A stretch of DNA of 64,000 bases from DTCV01 sp964641155 (GTDB lineage: Archaea; Thermoproteota; Thermoprotei_A; Sulfolobales; NBVN01): contig CAZXJO010000001.1 in NCBI GenBank assembly GCA_964641155.1, positions 62,001-126,000 of the forward strand, read 5' to 3'. The translations under genes were made by a program, and so were the position numbers. Shown one piece after another: positions 16,245 through 24,868 of the stretch (the first letter of the stretch is position 1; the number at the start of each line of letters is the position of its first letter). The notes beneath the pieces were generated by a model. That model searched no databases. It was not told where the DNA came from and saw only the letters and a list, made by a program, of their open reading frames with translations.

Positions 16245-18104
16245 ATGTTATATGGATACTCATCCAGAATCCTCAAGATCAACCTCACCACCCGCACCAT
16301 TATTAAGGAGGAAGTCCCAGAGCAGTACTTAAAAGAATACTTAGGAGGCTTAGGGTTAGGTGCTAGGCTCTACTACGACTTAGTTCCGCCGGACGTGGAG
16401 CCCTTAAGCCCTGAGAACGTTGTCTTCTTAATGACAGGCCCTGTTCAAAGCACTTTGATACCGGGCTCCGGTAGGGGTTTACTCATATCTAAATCACCCC
16501 TCACCAACAGGTTCTTCAGCTCCAACTTCGGCGGATACCTGACGAGGGAGTTAAAAGAGGCCGGATATGACGGGGTAGTAATAACTGGTAAGTCAGACGA
16601 ACCCCTCTACTTAGTGATTGACGATGATAACGTAGAACTTAGAAGTGCCTCCAGACTATGGGGTATGAAGACGTATGAAGTCCAGGAAGAAATCAAGGAC
16701 GAGCTGGGTGATAAAAAGTACCAGGTTGCATGCATAGGTCCTGCAGGCGAGAACTTAGTCAGGATATCAGCCGTCATCCACGACATACATGCGGCTGGAC
16801 GGGGCGGTATAGCGGCAGTGCTGGGTTACAAGAAGTTGAAGGCAATTGCCGTGCGCGGTAGTAAGAAGGTCGAGGTGGCATACCCAGATGAAATAGTAGT
16901 ATTCTTCAGGGAAATATCTAAGAAGGCCAGGAACCACCCGTTCCTGGTCAAGTACGGAACTACAGCCGTCATGGATACTGTGAATAAGTTGGGAGGTTTG
17001 GGGACCAGGAACTGGCAGACTGAGGTGTTCGAAGGTGCATCAAAGATAAGTGGTCAGACGACGATACCCAATCATAAGGTCAAGGATGTAGCGTGCGCGT
17101 TTTGCCCAATAGGCTGCGCCAAGATCCAGGAAATAAGGGAGGGGAAGTACGCAGGAATTTGGGCTAAAGGGCCTGAGTACGAAACCTTATACTCTTTAGG
17201 TTCTATGGTGAGTGTCGACGACTTCCCAACAGTGGTCGCAGCCGCTAGGAGTTGCGATGAGTTAGGGCTCGACACGATATCAACCGGTGTTACAATAGCT
17301 TTCGCGATGGAGGCATATGAGAAGGGGGTCCTCAGCAAGGAGGAGTGCGATGGCTTAGAACTGAGGTTCGGTAACGGGGACATCTTAGTCGAGTTAATTG
17401 AGAGAATTGGGTATAGGAAGGGTTGGTTAGGCAACCTACTTGCTGATGGAGTTCTGAGGGCTTCTAAGATCATTGGATGCGGCTCCCAGACATACGCCAT
17501 GCACTTTAAGGGTTTGGAGTTGGCTGGTCATTCACCTAGGGCTGTGAAGGCCTGGACATTGGGGTACTCGGTCGGTTGGAGGGGTGGCTCCCATCATGAT
17601 GCAAGGCCGCATGACATAGAGTACGCGAACCCTGTTGAGGTCAGGGCTTTCTCAATTGATGGAAAGCCAGAGATAATACGCGATACCATCCTCAGAGTTA
17701 TGATCGAGGAGTGCCTAATTACGTGTAGGTTCTTCAGCGGGTATTACGGTGTGAGGCTACCGAGTGAAACACACTGCAAGATAATCAAATTAGTTACCGG
17801 TTGGGAACCAACCCTAGGGGAACTGATGACGGTTGCTGAAAGGGTTAGGAACCTGATAAGGGTTCTGGAGGTTAGGGAAGGATTTAGTGGCGATGCGGAT
17901 AGGAACGCCCCGCCCCCCAGGATCTTATACGAGCCCATACCTGAAGGACCTTCTAAAGGAGCCCACACGACCCCCAAAGAGTTTAAGCTAATGCTGAGCA
18001 GGTTCTACGAACTCATGGGCTGGGATGTTAAGACAGGCATACCTAGGGAAGAGAAACTCAAGGAATTAGGCCTAGCATTCACTTTAAATCAACTTAAGAA
18101 GTAG
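16245..18104 (+). CDS. aor: Tungsten-dependent aldehyde:ferredoxin oxidoreductase family enzyme 1
   Basis: A 619-residue AOR-family enzyme that oxidises aldehydes to acids with ferredoxin as acceptor, using a tungsto-bispterin cofactor and a 4Fe-4S cluster. The N-terminal domain shows ILKINLTT, YLGGLGLGARLYYDL and the GPGSGRG-type LIPGSGRGLLISKSPLT region near residue 72. Cluster ligands are C-AFC-PIGC near 285 and ITCRFF near 494. The AGRGGIAAVLGYKKLKAIAV block is diagnostic. Aldehyde specificity (AOR, FOR, GAPOR, GOR or others) cannot be read from sequence. A TATA-like TTATATATAAAG near 16194 drives it. A MoaD-like gene follows 10 bases later, suggesting a supply role in the pterin cofactor. 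Confidence 0.9.
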   Translation: MLYGYSSRILKINLTTRTIIKEEVPEQYLKEYLGGLGLGARLYYDLVPPDVEPLSPENVVFLMTGPVQSTLIPGSGRGLLISKSPLTNRFFSSNFGGYLTRELKEAGYDGVVITGKSDEPLYLVIDDDNVELRSASRLWGMKTYEVQEEIKDELGDKKYQVACIGPAGENLVRISAVIHDIHAAGRGGIAAVLGYKKLKAIAVRGSKKVEVAYPDEIVVFFREISKKARNHPFLVKYGTTAVMDTVNKLGGLGTRNWQTEVFEGASKISGQTTIPNHKVKDVACAFCPIGCAKIQEIREGKYAGIWAKGPEYETLYSLGSMVSVDDFPTVVAAARSCDELGLDTISTGVTIAFAMEAYEKGVLSKEECDGLELRFGNGDILVELIERIGYRKGWLGNLLADGVLRASKIIGCGSQTYAMHFKGLELAGHSPRAVKAWTLGYSVGWRGGSHHDARPHDIEYANPVEVRAFSIDGKPEIIRDTILRVMIEECLITCRFFSGYYGVRLPSETHCKIIKLVTGWEPTLGELMTVAERVRNLIRVLEVREGFSGDADRNAPPPRILYEPIPEGPSKGAHTTPKEFKLMLSRFYELMGWDVKTGIPREEKLKELGLAFTLNQLKK

Positions 18105-18114
18105 GAAGTCGTAA

Positions 18115-18402
18115 ATGCCTAGAGTAGTAGTCGAATACATGCTGAGGTTTAGAGATATAGTAGGTAGGGGTAGGGACGAGGTGTTGCTAGAGGAAGGGGC
18201 CACTGTCAGCGACCTCATAAATCTACTGCAGAGAATGTACGGTGATGAGTTGGAGAAAGAGTTCCGAAATCCGAGCGGTGATGAGGTAGGAGGTAACGTG
18301 CTCATAATATTGAACGATAGGGTGGTAACCGATAAAGAGCTAGGCACAGTGCTAAAGGATGGTGATGTAGTGACCCTAACATACGTCGTTTTCGGTGGGT
18401 AA
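18115..18402 (+). CDS. moaD: MoaD/ThiS-family sulfur carrier
   Basis: A 95-residue beta-grasp protein ending in VVFGG. The terminal di-glycine is the site that is adenylated and thiocarboxylated in MoaD and ThiS proteins. MoaD donates sulfur to make the dithiolene of molybdopterin/tungstopterin. Positioned directly after the tungsten oxidoreductase gene, it most likely serves that cofactor. Its TGS-like GATVSDLINLLQ block near residue 38 and the DGDVVTL near 83 match the family. The next gene (glmS) starts five bases later. Confidence 0.88.
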   Translation: MPRVVVEYMLRFRDIVGRGRDEVLLEEGATVSDLINLLQRMYGDELEKEFRNPSGDEVGGNVLIILNDRVVTDKELGTVLKDGDVVTLTYVVFGG

Positions 18403-18407
18403 CTAAT

Positions 18408-20276
18408 TTGTGTGGAATAGTTGGTATAGTGCTCAAGGAGAGGGGGCTCCTCCTAAAACCGCTTGGAGCAGTGATTAAGGAATGTCTTAAGAACTTAGAG
18501 TACAGGGGCTATGACTCGGTAGGATTTGCAATACTGTCAGATGACACACTAATCGTTAGGAAGAGCAGGGGGAAGATAGATGATGTGGTCTCAAAGCTGT
18601 CGTTCGATGAATTCGACGGCACCTGCGGCGTGGGCCACACTAGGTGGGCTACGCATGGAAAGCCGAGTGATGTTAACGCACATCCACACATCGATTGCAG
18701 TGGGAGGGTGGCCGTAGTACATAACGGTATTATCGAGAATTACCTTGAGATAAAGGAATTACTGATTAGTAGGGGTCACGTGTTTAGGAGTGAGACGGAT
18801 TCCGAAGTGGTGGCCCACCTCATAGAGGAGTTTAAGGGACAGGGCTTCAGCCCCTACGAAGCGTTTAAGAAGGCTGCGTCACTCCTAAAGGGCTCATACG
18901 CATTATCGGTTTTGGACTTAGATGACCCCGGTAAAATATTCTTCGCCAAAAACACCTCACCCTTAGTAATCGGGGTGGGGAGAGGAGTTAAGTTCGTCTC
19001 AAGCGACATACCAGCACTCCTTGACTACACCAGGGACGTGGTTGTGGTGCAGGATGATGAGATAGGTTACGTATCGGAGGACTCGGTGGTCATTGAGAAA
19101 CTAATTAATAAGAACTACGAATTCGACCGAAGCCCACCTGACACGGAATTAGTTGACTATAGATCGCGGATTAGGTACATAGATTGGACACCTGAGATGG
19201 CTAAGAAGGGCGGCTTCCCACACTTCATGCTTAAGGAAATACATGAACAACCGCAGGCAGTTGCGAACACCCTGATCTCTTTATCGGATGGTTTGGAGGA
19301 CATAATTAAGTTGATCTCTGAGGCTGAAAGGGTATTAGTCGTTGGTTCAGGTACGAGTTACCACGCATCAATTATCGGGAGCATACTCCTCAACAGATTG
19401 GCTCACATAAAAGCACATGCCTTAATATCATCTGAGGTTAGGTGGGTTGCTGATAGCGTGGATGATGAGGACTTAGCGATAGTTGTGAGCCAGTCTGGTG
19501 AGACCATAGATACGCTCCTAGCAGCACGTGAGTTGAAAAGTAGAGGTGCTTTAACGGTGGCTTTAACTAACGTGATCGACAGTGCCTTAGCGAGGGAATC
19601 ACATCTGAAGATATACACTAGGGCTGGTCCCGAGATAGGTGTGGCTGCAACTAAGACGTTTGCAACTCAGGTAGTTGCCCTGAGCTACATGGCTGTGAGG
19701 TTGGCTGAGAAACTTAAAACGGTGCCCGAAGGTAAGTTATCAGATCTTAAGTCCGAGATGAGGAAACTGCCTGAGATCATGTCGGTCACGATAGCCGTGA
19801 GCGAGCCTAAGGCCAGGGCACTCTCAGGAGTTATAAGTGCGAAGAATAGCATGTACTTCTTAGGAAGGGGTCTGGGTTTACCAACATCCATGGAAGGCGC
19901 TCTGAAGCTTAAGGAGGTGGCATACGTGCACGCCGAGTCCTACCCAGCAGGTGAAAGTAAACATGGACCCATAGCGCTAGTGGATGAGGGGTTCCCAGTA
20001 GCTTTTACCATCCTGGGCGATGAGTTGGAACTGATATTAAGCAACGTCGAGGAAATGATTGCTAGAGGTGCTTGGACGTTAGCTGTAGTCCCTAAAGGAC
20101 TTAACAAGATCTCGAAGTACTTCAACTACGCCTTCGAGCTCCAACCACTTCAACACGAGTTGGCACCAGCGGCCTATGTTATACCGTACCAACTCATAGC
20201 TTACTACACAGCGGTCGCTAGGGGCTACGACCCGGACAAGCCGAGGAACCTGGCTAAAACTGTTACCGTCGTGTAG
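18408..20276 (+). CDS. glmS: Glutamine-fructose-6-phosphate aminotransferase GlmS
   Basis: GlmS makes glucosamine-6-phosphate from fructose-6-phosphate and glutamine. It starts with TTG so that the mature N-terminal residue is the catalytic cysteine in CGIVGI. The glutaminase domain has LEYRGYDSVG, GHTRWATHGKPSDVNAHPH near 75 and the NGIIENY motif. The two SIS domains carry VGSGTSYHAS near 304 and SQSGETIDT near 363. The C-terminus ends with the family block PRNLAKTVTV. Full length (622 residues). It is followed immediately by a GlmU-like gene, giving most of a UDP-GlcNAc pathway; phosphoglucosamine mutase is not in the window. Confidence 0.95.
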   Translation: MCGIVGIVLKERGLLLKPLGAVIKECLKNLEYRGYDSVGFAILSDDTLIVRKSRGKIDDVVSKLSFDEFDGTCGVGHTRWATHGKPSDVNAHPHIDCSGRVAVVHNGIIENYLEIKELLISRGHVFRSETDSEVVAHLIEEFKGQGFSPYEAFKKAASLLKGSYALSVLDLDDPGKIFFAKNTSPLVIGVGRGVKFVSSDIPALLDYTRDVVVVQDDEIGYVSEDSVVIEKLINKNYEFDRSPPDTELVDYRSRIRYIDWTPEMAKKGGFPHFMLKEIHEQPQAVANTLISLSDGLEDIIKLISEAERVLVVGSGTSYHASIIGSILLNRLAHIKAHALISSEVRWVADSVDDEDLAIVVSQSGETIDTLLAARELKSRGALTVALTNVIDSALARESHLKIYTRAGPEIGVAATKTFATQVVALSYMAVRLAEKLKTVPEGKLSDLKSEMRKLPEIMSVTIAVSEPKARALSGVISAKNSMYFLGRGLGLPTSMEGALKLKEVAYVHAESYPAGESKHGPIALVDEGFPVAFTILGDELELILSNVEEMIARGAWTLAVVPKGLNKISKYFNYAFELQPLQHELAPAAYVIPYQLIAYYTAVARGYDPDKPRNLAKTVTVV

Positions 20277-21461
20277 GTGGTTGTTTTGGAGAGGGCTATA
20301 GTTCTAGTAGGAGGTGTTGGGAGCGGTATTAAATTAGTAAGCGGTGGTATGCCTAAGGCATTGCTTAAGGTTGCAGGCAAATCCGTGGTTGAGAGGGTTA
20401 TTGAGAACTTACTAGCGTGTGGTTTGAAGGAGGTCGTGTTAGTCTCGGACCAACCCACGTTATTCGAAGACGTAACCGTGAAGTACGGGGATCTGATCGA
20501 CGTGCAGGTAGTTAAGCAAGTCGGTGCAGGTATTAGGGACGCTATCCTATCAGCTAAGGACTTCATCGATAAGGCATCGCTGCTGATCTACGGCGACACA
20601 CTAGTCCCCCACGATGCGTATAAGATGATAATGAACGCGTACGTAACGTACGGCAAGCCCACAATCATGGTAGTACCCGAGGAAGACGTCAAACTTTACG
20701 GTGCGGTAACCCTTGGTGAGGGTAACAGGGTAACAGACTTCGTTGAGAAACCTTCCTCGGACGTGGAGGGCGCTTACGCGTACGGCGGCGTAGCAGTATT
20801 CGATAAGGAGTTAGTTACGGCTTTAGAGGAAGAAGCGGATGTGGACACTGCCTTAAGGAAGTACATAAGTAGGAAGGTCCTGAAGGCGGCTATTTGGAGC
20901 GGTTGGTGGGTTGATATAGGCCTCCCATGGGACCTACTTAAAGCCAACTACTACATACTCAGCGAACTAGACGGGGTTAAGATATCCTCTAGGGCATCAA
21001 TCGCCCCAACCGCGGTTGTTAAGGGCCCACTAATAGTTGAGGAGGACGCTGTGATAGACCATTACACAATCCTAGAAGGCCCCGCATACGTGGGTAAGGG
21101 AGCGGAGGTAAACGCGTATTCACTCATAGGTAAGTACACCTCACTGGAAGAGCTGACCTACGTAGACGTGTACACTGAGGTGTTCTGGAGCTCGATCCAA
21201 CCAAAAGCGGTCATTGGTGCAGCCTCTCATATATACCTAACAGTTGTTGGGAGCGAGGCAATCGTTGAGGGAAACGTAGCCATATCACCTGACATAAGGA
21301 AAGACCTAATACTCAAAGCGATGAGCCGTAGGACAATAACCCTTAGCAAGTCACTCCAAAACATGCTCAAGCAAACGCCGCACGTAGGAAGCAAGACCAG
21401 AGTCAGGGCCGGAACGATATTGAGGGCGGAAGCTATGAACAGAACCGGTACCCCAACCTGA
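20277..21461 (+). CDS. GlmU-like sugar-nucleotidyltransferase/acyltransferase with altered signature
   Basis: A 394-residue two-domain protein: an N-terminal nucleotidyltransferase fold and a C-terminal left-handed beta-helix region from about residue 235 (hexapeptide-like IAPTAVVKGPLIVEEDAVI). Its position after glmS suggests the GlmU role: acetylation of GlcN-1-P and transfer of UMP to give UDP-GlcNAc. However, the nucleotide-binding signature, usually LAAGxGTRM, reads LVGGVGSGIKLVSGG, so the arginine is lost and the loop is altered; PKALLKVAGK, LIYGDTLV near 102 and DFVEKPSSD near 154 remain. It could therefore work mainly as an acyltransferase or on another sugar. A GTG at 20277 abuts the glmS stop; a TTG at 20286 is the alternative. 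Confidence 0.75.
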   Translation: MVVLERAIVLVGGVGSGIKLVSGGMPKALLKVAGKSVVERVIENLLACGLKEVVLVSDQPTLFEDVTVKYGDLIDVQVVKQVGAGIRDAILSAKDFIDKASLLIYGDTLVPHDAYKMIMNAYVTYGKPTIMVVPEEDVKLYGAVTLGEGNRVTDFVEKPSSDVEGAYAYGGVAVFDKELVTALEEEADVDTALRKYISRKVLKAAIWSGWWVDIGLPWDLLKANYYILSELDGVKISSRASIAPTAVVKGPLIVEEDAVIDHYTILEGPAYVGKGAEVNAYSLIGKYTSLEELTYVDVYTEVFWSSIQPKAVIGAASHIYLTVVGSEAIVEGNVAISPDIRKDLILKAMSRRTITLSKSLQNMLKQTPHVGSKTRVRAGTILRAEAMNRTGTPT

Positions 21462-21518
21462 GGAAGTGAACACCGCGCAAGTGGCGGCCCCCATGGCGCC
21501 TACCGCACAGCTCAACTG

Positions 21519-21613
21519 TGTCGCGGCCGGGATTTGAACCCGGGTCATGGGCTCTCCACACGTAAGGTCGGTTCGACAGGCCCACATACTAGGCCGGGCT
21601 ATACTACCGCGGC
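21519..21613 (-). tRNA. tRNA-Asp (GTC) with one intron
   Basis: On the minus strand the arms are: acceptor 5' GCCGCGG, D arm GTAT with GTAT, anticodon stem TGGGC with GCCCA, loop CTGTCG-A, and T arm CCGGG-TTCAAAT-CCCGG. The loop is interrupted after position 37 by about 20 bases (21554-21573), the canonical intron site. The anticodon is GTC. Two oddities are visible: the second acceptor pair would be C2-A71, a mismatch, and the base after the acceptor stem is A where archaeal tRNA-Asp usually has G. No CCA is encoded. TATA-like TAAAATTTATAAG lies at 21648-21660. Confidence 0.82.
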
Positions 21614-21647
21614 ATTCGGGGGCCTAAACAGAAAGAGTAAACTCAAG

Positions 21648-21660
21648 CTTATAAATTTTA
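21648..21660 (-). promoter_or_regulatory. TATA box of tRNA-Asp
   Basis: CTTATAAATTTTA on the plus strand reads TAAAATTTATAAG for the minus-strand tRNA-Asp gene and lies about 40 bases before its 5' end. The 225 bases between here and tRNA-Val contain no gene I can recognise. Confidence 0.5.
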
Positions 21661-21886
21661 CAACCAGCAAACACGCTGAGGGCAACCGACCATTGAAGCA
21701 GACTGGTAAATACGTACCCCCGGCCAATGAGAGATTCAGACCCCGCAGCCAACACGAAGAGTTTCCACACGTTAAGGCGTCACCGGCGAGCATTTGAAGA
21801 CAAAAGCTCTCATGCTTGAGGTGTCGCTGCCGAATTAACGTTGGGCACCCGTAAGGGGCTGAGGAAATGACCGGAGGATTATGTAG

Positions 21887-21960
21887 TGGGCCCGCGGGGA
21901 TTCGAACCCCGGACCTCCGCCGCGTCAGGGCGGCGTCCTAACCAGCTAGACGACGGGCCC
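21887..21960 (-). tRNA. tRNA-Val (GAC)
   Basis: Minus-strand cloverleaf without an intron: acceptor GGGCCCG with CGGGCCC, D arm around TCTAGCTGGTTAGGA, anticodon stem CCGCC with GGCGG enclosing loop CTGACGC (anticodon GAC), variable AGGTC, T arm CGGGG-TTCGAAT-CCCCG, discriminator A. All stems are fully paired. The 74 bases lack an encoded CCA. A TATA-like AAAAGTTTAAAATAC at 21985-22000 lies 33 bases upstream. Confidence 0.93.
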
Positions 21961-22163
21961 ACCGACACTATCTTTAACGCCAGCCGTATTTTAAACTTTT
22001 CATTAAGGGAGTTTCCCAACCCGTTGATGATATGCCCATATTCTAAGTTATTCAGCCGAAGTGAGTGGACGTAACGAACTGTGATTTAGATGTTTCTAAT
22101 AGGCTAGCCGTCGTTGTCTCTGCCCCGATACAGTTAATAGAGGCGTTGCTTTTAGATTATTCG

Positions 22164-22916
22164 GTGGTGTTGGTGAGTCTCCTTTACTGGCCTGGGTGCA
22201 CCACCTCTTACTTACTTCCCAATCTCTCTGATGAAGTTAGTAGGTTGTTGAGGAGGTTAGGAGTTGATTTTAAGAGCGCTGGTAAGGGGAGGTGCTGTGG
22301 CTATCCGTTAGCGCTTGTCGGGGATTACGAATCGTTCAGGAGTTTGGCCTCCGATGTAGTGGAGTTTATCAGGGCCGAAGGGGCTGAGGAAGTTATTACG
22401 AACTGTCCCGGCTGCTTTAGGTGCTTTAACGAGTTCTACCCCAAGTTTCTAGGTGGGATACCATTTAAGGTGATGCATTCAACCCATCTCATCTACGAGG
22501 GGATTAAGGCAGGTAGGCTTAAGTTTAGGGATGGAGTTAAGATGCGTGTCACTTACCACGACCCATGTGACTTAGGCAGGCACTCAGGTATCTACGACAC
22601 ACCTAGGGACATATTAACATCCATTCCAGGGGTTGAATTGGTTGAGATGGTTAGGAGTAGGGAGGGTTCGAGGTGTTGCGGTGCCGGAGGAGTTCTAAGG
22701 CTCTCATTACCTCAGCTCTCAACTCAGATCGCAGTCACTAGGATTAAGGATGACGTTTCACCGCTGGGCGTTGACGCGGTCGTTACGGCGTGCCCAACAT
22801 GTGTTAAGAGTCTGAGAGACGGTGTTTCAATCAGCGAGCTACTCTACGGCACTAAATCTTACGAGGTATTGGATATTACGGAGTTCGTGAACATGCTTAT
22901 TGAGAGAGTTGATTAG
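22164..22916 (+). CDS. LutA/HdrB-like protein with two CCG domains
   Basis: The protein holds two cysteine-rich CCG domains, the fold that binds an unusual 4Fe-4S cluster or zinc in heterodisulfide reductase HdrB, LutA and GlcF. Domain one has WPGCTTS, CCGYPLALVGD and CPGC; domain two has HDPCDLGRH, CCGAGG and CPTC. It starts four bases past a cluster of GTG/TTG codons; GTG at 22164 gives MVLVSLLYWPGC, while the open frame reaches back to a GTG at 22065. It sits directly before a LutB-like gene with no gap, which is the LutA-LutB pairing of lactate oxidation complexes. It lacks its own ferredoxin domain. Confidence 0.8.
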   Translation: MVLVSLLYWPGCTTSYLLPNLSDEVSRLLRRLGVDFKSAGKGRCCGYPLALVGDYESFRSLASDVVEFIRAEGAEEVITNCPGCFRCFNEFYPKFLGGIPFKVMHSTHLIYEGIKAGRLKFRDGVKMRVTYHDPCDLGRHSGIYDTPRDILTSIPGVELVEMVRSREGSRCCGAGGVLRLSLPQLSTQIAVTRIKDDVSPLGVDAVVTACPTCVKSLRDGVSISELLYGTKSYEVLDITEFVNMLIERVD

Positions 22917-22917
22917 T

Positions 22918-24192
22918 ATGAGTTCGTGGTTCGAATCGTATAAGGATGAATTAACCAGGGAGTTGGAGAACGAAGTACTTAAGGTGGCTTTAGAAAGGTT
23001 CACCAGGACTTACTGGGAGAAACGTAACGCAGCCCTTAGGAAGTTACCCTACTACAACTACTACAGGAAGAGGGCTAGGGAAGTCAAAACGTGGTCCATA
23101 GAACACTTAGATGAACTCCTTAAGGCGACTAAAGAAAACATAGAATCGTTAGGCGGTTCATTCTACATTGCTAAGAGCGCTGAAGACGCTGTTAGGTATG
23201 TGAGTAAGGTGTGTGAGGCATGCAACGCCAGATTAGTCGTTAAGTCGAAGTCGATGGTCACTGAGGAGCTAAATCTTAACGAAGCCCTCATTAGGAAAGG
23301 CATTGAGGTTGTGGAGACCGACTTGGGTGAGTGGATAATCCAGTTAAGGTCCGAAAAACCCTCCCACATAATATATCCCGCAATACATTTAACGACTGAG
23401 GAAATAGCTAGGACGTTCTCTAAAGTATTTGACATGGAAGTACCTTCAGACGCGTCAAAACTCGTCAGTATTGCAAGGGAGAAGTTGAGGCAGAAGTTCG
23501 TGAACGCAACTGTAGGGATAAGCGGCGCCAACGTAATAGCGGCTGATACCGGGACAGTATTTGTGATTGAGAATGAGGGTAATGCAAGGTTCTCAACGAA
23601 CGCCCCACCAGTACATATATGCGTTTCAGGAATTGAGAAGGTGGTCCCAACAGTTGAGGATGCGTTACTCATCTCCAGGGTCATCACACCGAACGCCACA
23701 GGCCAGCTAATGCCTGTCTACATCTCGTTAATCACCGGCCCCAGCAGAACAGCAGACATAGAGCTGAAGCTCACCTTAGGTGTGCATGGACCTAAGGAAT
23801 ACCACATGGTACTGGTTGACAACGGTAGGTCTAGGATGATGGCTGACCCCGACTTCAAGGAGGCATCCTACTGCGTAAGGTGCGGCGCGTGTTTGAGCGA
23901 CTGCCCAGTATACCGTGAGATCGGTGGGATCGTGTGGAGTTATAGGTACATAGGCGGCATAGGTGCCGTTTGGACTGCGTTCACGCATAGCTTAGAGAAA
24001 GCAGCGCCTATGGCGTTCACATGCACAACGTGCGGTAGGTGCAAGGCCATATGCCCTATGGAGATAGACACGCCTAACATGATCCTGAAGCTGAGGGAGA
24101 GACTCCTCAAAGCAGGCCTGACCCCGCAGGAGCTGATGAAGGTGTCTGAGAACGTGAAGATTTACGGAAACCCATTCGGATTGAGAAGTTAA
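22918..24192 (+). CDS. LutB-like iron-sulfur protein (LUD domain)
   Basis: About 424 residues. The main part is a LUD (lactate utilisation) domain with VVKSKSMVTEELNLNEAL near 102 and VGISGANVIAADTGTV near 195. The C-terminal third carries two 4Fe-4S motifs, CVRCGACLSDCPVYRE near 318 and CTTCGRCKAICPMEIDTP near 362. In bacteria LutA, LutB and LutC oxidise L-lactate to pyruvate; no LutC-like gene lies here. The ATG at 22918 overlaps nothing and follows the LutA-like stop by one base. Electron acceptor and substrate are inferred from the family only. Confidence 0.85.
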   Translation: MSSWFESYKDELTRELENEVLKVALERFTRTYWEKRNAALRKLPYYNYYRKRAREVKTWSIEHLDELLKATKENIESLGGSFYIAKSAEDAVRYVSKVCEACNARLVVKSKSMVTEELNLNEALIRKGIEVVETDLGEWIIQLRSEKPSHIIYPAIHLTTEEIARTFSKVFDMEVPSDASKLVSIAREKLRQKFVNATVGISGANVIAADTGTVFVIENEGNARFSTNAPPVHICVSGIEKVVPTVEDALLISRVITPNATGQLMPVYISLITGPSRTADIELKLTLGVHGPKEYHMVLVDNGRSRMMADPDFKEASYCVRCGACLSDCPVYREIGGIVWSYRYIGGIGAVWTAFTHSLEKAAPMAFTCTTCGRCKAICPMEIDTPNMILKLRERLLKAGLTPQELMKVSENVKIYGNPFGLRS

Positions 24193-24255
24193 GCGGGGGA
24201 ATCGAAGCACTTGGGGAAAAAATCAGCATTGATTGTTGAGTAAGGGCCCAGCAAC

Positions 24256-24696
24256 TCACTTCTTCTTAATCTTCTCATCGATTTCTTTTTTATACCACTC
24301 AACAGCTGATTCGTCTGAGCCCTTGACCAAGTTAGCTAAGTCAGCCTCCAGGTTGGAGGGCTTAATGACGGCCACCCATCCCTCGCCGTAGGGGCTAGAC
24401 ATAAGTATCTTGGCCTGCTTCCTAAGCTGTTCGTTAACCTCAATCACCTCACCGCCTATGGGCGACTCTATAGGGCCTACCCACTTAGCGGACTCCAAAA
24501 CACCTAAGGCGTCACCCTGCTTGACCTTAGCCCCCTTAGGTTTTAACCTCACGAAAACTATCTGACCAGCTGCCTTAACGCCTACGTCATCCATACCTAC
24601 TCTGACCCTGTCAGGGCCTTCGATCTTAGCCCATGTGTGACCCTTACGCCAATAATATAAGTCCTCCTTAAGTTCGAACTCCTCGAACTTAACCAT
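24256..24696 (-). CDS. gcvH: GcvH-like lipoyl carrier protein
   Basis: The 146-residue protein is a lipoyl-domain carrier like glycine cleavage H protein. The lipoyl lysine is in ALGVLESAKWVGPIESPIGG near residue 82, and the N-terminal HTWAKIEGPDRVRVGMDD and C-terminal GEGWVAVIKPSN blocks are typical. No glycine cleavage T or P gene is in the window. It lies alone on the minus strand between the LutAB-like pair and the GlcDF-like pair. Lipoyl carriers of this type also serve sulfur-oxidising Hdr-like complexes in some prokaryotes, so the partner is open. Confidence 0.85.
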   Translation of the reverse strand: MVKFEEFELKEDLYYWRKGHTWAKIEGPDRVRVGMDDVGVKAAGQIVFVRLKPKGAKVKQGDALGVLESAKWVGPIESPIGGEVIEVNEQLRKQAKILMSSPYGEGWVAVIKPSNLEADLANLVKGSDESAVEWYKKEIDEKIKKK

Positions 24697-24868
24697 ATGT
24701 GCACCATTAAATACTGGACTTTGATTTAATAAACTTAATTCCGCGCATCTATGCGCTTTATTGAACCGATTTGAAGTGCTACATGGGTAGGTTTTATTGA
24801 ATTAGTTAAATTTTCTAATCGAAGAAATAATAAATACTGACGCCGGAAATATACTTGGGTATCTCGGA

